Below the pieces are notes generated by a model. The model was not told where the DNA came from. It ran no database searches and worked only from the letters and a program-made list of their open reading frames with translations. The translations under genes and the position numbers were made by a program. From an uncultured Actinomycetes bacterium (lineage in GTDB: Bacteria; Actinomycetota; Actinomycetes; Nanopelagicales; Nanopelagicaceae), in contig CAIJHZ010000062.1 in assembly GCA_903820565.1 (NCBI GenBank), forward strand, positions 1-16,735: a DNA stretch of 16,735 nt. The letters are read 5' to 3'. Numbering within the stretch: the stretch's first letter is position 1; every line of letters starts with the position of its first letter. Shown piece after piece: positions 14,818-16,735 of the stretch.

Positions 14818-16735
14818 TTAAACGAGGCAGTTGGGTCCCAAAATTGATTTCAGATCTGCGCTCAAACTTGGCGATGATGTGATTAATGCGTCAACCTTCA
14901 TTACGGTGCTGTTTCCATTGTCATTTAATTGCAAATGAACTTCTCGTTTTCCTGGATGTGAACGCAAGATTTCTTTGATCCGCTCGACAACAGGCGGGGT
15001 ACATTGTTGAATGGGTAAGGAAATTACCAGCGGTCCGGAAGGGGCCATGTTGATATCTGGCATCGACATTTCAAGGGCGGTAAATCGTAATTTCTCTTCT
15101 CGTCGATCTACACGGCCTCGGATTGTGACGATGCGGTCTTCCGTCAATGACATCGAGTACTGGGTATAGGTTTTGGCAAAGAACAATACTTCCAGCGCAC
15201 CTTCAAGGTCTTCAACTGTGACAACAGCCCATGAAGCACCTTGACGAGAAACTTTACGTGACACGCTAGTGATTAATCCACCAATAGTGACAATAGATTC
15301 GTGCTGTGCACCATCGTCAACAATTTCACTGATAGACATATCTGTGTTTGCGCGCAAAACATGTTCTACGCCAAGTAGTGGATGATCTGAGACGTAGAGA
15401 CCTAACATTTCGCGCTCATACGTCAGCAGCATCGATTTGTCCCACTCACCTGTCGGAACTTCAATATCTAAACCAGAAACTGCAGTAACCGCTTCCCCGC
15501 CGAATAAATCAAACTGCCCAATAGCTTCGGCACGTTTTGATTCGATTACAGAATCAATTGCTTCTAAGTGCACTGCAATCAAACCCTTGCGAGATGATCC
15601 TAAGGATCCAAATGCTCCTGCCTTGATTAGGGATTCAATAGTTTTCTTGTTACACACTTGGGCATCAACTTTTGCAAGGAAGTCTCCAAAGGATGTGTAA
15701 CGGCCCTTGCTTATACGAGAGTTTTTGATTGAGGCTACGACACCTTCTCCAACATTTCGAATAGCAGCTAAGCCAAATCGAATGTCTACCCCCCGAGGTG
15801 TGTATTCGGCATCAGATTCATTAACGTCAGGCGGCAATACCTTTATTCCCATACGGCGACATTCAGACAAGTAGAGCGCAGACTTGTCCTTATCGTCGCG
15901 AACAGAAGTCAGCAGCGCAGCCATGTATTCAGTTGGAAAATTGGCCTTTAGATAGGCGGTCCAGTATGAAACAACTCCATATCCTGCAGAGTGTGCACGG
16001 TTAAATGCGTAATCAGAAAACGGAATCAAAACTTCCCACAAACGCTTAATCGCTGCGGTAGAGAATCCATTCTCTTTCATGCCTGCTTCAAATGGAACGT
16101 ACTCTTTATCCAGAATCTCTTTATTCTTTTTACCCATAGCTTTACGCAAGAGATCTGCACGCCCAAGTGAGAAGCCTGCAACCTTTTGAGCAATCGCCAT
16201 AACCTGCTCTTGATACACGATAAGGCCATAGGTATCACCAAGGATTTCCTGCAGTGGTTCAGATAATTCTGGGTGAATTGGTTCTACGGGCTTTCGCTTA
16301 TTTTTACGATCCGCGTAGTTGTTATGGGCATTTTCACCCATTGGTCCCGGGCGATATAAAGCAATAACAGCTGAAATATCTTCGAATGAATCTGGCGACA
16401 TGCTTTTTAGTAATGCACGCATAGGCCCACCATCGAGTTGGAATACACCTAACGTGTCTCCGCGACCGAGTAATTCATACGTTTTCGGGTCATCCAGAGT
16501 TAGGTTTTCAAGGACTACATCGATTCCTTGATTGGCTTTAATGTTAAGCAGACAATCATCTAGGACGGAAAGATTTCGTAATCCTAAGAAATCCATCTTT
16601 AGTAATCCAGTTGCTTCACACGCTCCCATATCAAACTGAGTAATAATCGCACCATCAGCTTCACGTCTGTGAATTGGAATTACATCTAGCAATGGTTCGC
16701 GAGATAAAATAACTCCAGCAGCGTGAACACTCCAC
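14818..16735 (-). CDS. dnaE: DNA polymerase III alpha subunit, C-terminal part (runs off right edge)
   Basis: DnaE is the replicative polymerase subunit. About 639 C-terminal residues are present, and the reading frame stays open to the window edge. It opens with SVHAAGVILS, part of the polymerase core. D48 of the fragment in LLKMDFLGLR matches the third catalytic aspartate (D555 in E. coli); the PHP domain and the other two catalytic aspartates are outside. VYQEQVMAIAQKVAGF and FNRAHSAGYGVVSYWTAYLKA are fingers-region blocks. A helix-hairpin-helix region comes next, then an OB fold (about 475-525, VTIGGLITSVSRKVSRQG) and a short C-terminal tail. The length fits DnaE1 rather than PolC or the DnaE2 (ImuC) repair form, but the missing half leaves that open. 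It ends 42 bases before hisD. Confidence 0.96.
   Translation of the reverse strand, partial: WSVHAAGVILSREPLLDVIPIHRREADGAIITQFDMGACEATGLLKMDFLGLRNLSVLDDCLLNIKANQGIDVVLENLTLDDPKTYELLGRGDTLGVFQLDGGPMRALLKSMSPDSFEDISAVIALYRPGPMGENAHNNYADRKNKRKPVEPIHPELSEPLQEILGDTYGLIVYQEQVMAIAQKVAGFSLGRADLLRKAMGKKNKEILDKEYVPFEAGMKENGFSTAAIKRLWEVLIPFSDYAFNRAHSAGYGVVSYWTAYLKANFPTEYMAALLTSVRDDKDKSALYLSECRRMGIKVLPPDVNESDAEYTPRGVDIRFGLAAIRNVGEGVVASIKNSRISKGRYTSFGDFLAKVDAQVCNKKTIESLIKAGAFGSLGSSRKGLIAVHLEAIDSVIESKRAEAIGQFDLFGGEAVTAVSGLDIEVPTGEWDKSMLLTYEREMLGLYVSDHPLLGVEHVLRANTDMSISEIVDDGAQHESIVTIGGLITSVSRKVSRQGASWAVVTVEDLEGALEVLFFAKTYTQYSMSLTEDRIVTIRGRVDRREEKLRFTALEMSMPDINMAPSGPLVISLPIQQCTPPVVERIKEILRSHPGKREVHLQLNDNGNSTVMKVDALITSSPSLSADLKSILGPNCLV

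Noticed and set aside
1..16735. Defence system, prophage, insertion sequence, CRISPR array or RNA gene
   Set aside because: Every stretch is covered by recognisable housekeeping genes on one strand with gaps of about 115 bases or less; no repeats, integrase or transposase motifs, or tRNA-like folds were seen.

Overview
The window is one contiguous block of housekeeping genes, all on the minus strand, with almost no intergenic space (the largest gaps are about 42 and 115 bases). It suggests an actinobacterium with a streamlined, fairly AT-rich genome. The evidence is the hisD-C-B-H-A-F-I order followed by trpE-(membrane protein)-trpC-trpB-trpA and lgt, which is the order I know from Mycobacterium tuberculosis (Rv1599 to Rv1614). 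A PriA-type HisA with the actinobacterial active-site pattern and the GGCACHSSG stretch in HisD agree with this. Base composition looks mid-40s percent G+C by eye. Together with the tight packing, this fits a freshwater acI/Nanopelagicales-like lineage, but that placement is inference.

Reading in the direction of transcription (right to left): the 3' part of dnaE (replicative DNA polymerase III alpha) enters from the right edge. After a 42-base gap comes hisD, hisC, hisB, hisH, hisA/priA, hisF and hisI, then trpE, a tiny single-pass membrane protein, trpC, trpB and trpA. Most junctions are start/stop overlaps (ATGA, GTGA, TTGA, TAATG), so this is very probably one coupled operon. A good -10 hexamer sits exactly where a leaderless hisD transcript would need it.

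After trpA the same strand continues without a break into an envelope set: a MauE/DoxX-like membrane protein, an anchored DsbA-like thioredoxin-fold protein, Lgt (lipoprotein diacylglyceryl transferase) and a VIT1/CCC1-family metal transporter. After a short gap comes the N-terminal part of gltB (glutamate synthase large subunit), which runs off the left edge.

The genes work together as follows. HisH/HisF (glutamine-driven), HisA and HisI supply the middle of histidine synthesis, and HisB, HisC and HisD the end. TrpE starts the tryptophan branch, and TrpC, TrpB and TrpA finish it. The missing TrpF step is most likely done by the PriA-type HisA. hisG, hisE, a histidinol-phosphatase, trpG and trpD are not in this window. 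MauE plus DsbA could form a disulfide-forming pair for exported proteins. GltB recycles glutamine nitrogen.

I see no mobile element, CRISPR array, tRNA, rRNA, defence system or clear terminator. The region is mostly ordinary. The points worth a second look are the very small membrane protein between trpE and trpC, the MauE-DsbA pair, and the apparent leaderless start of the his operon.
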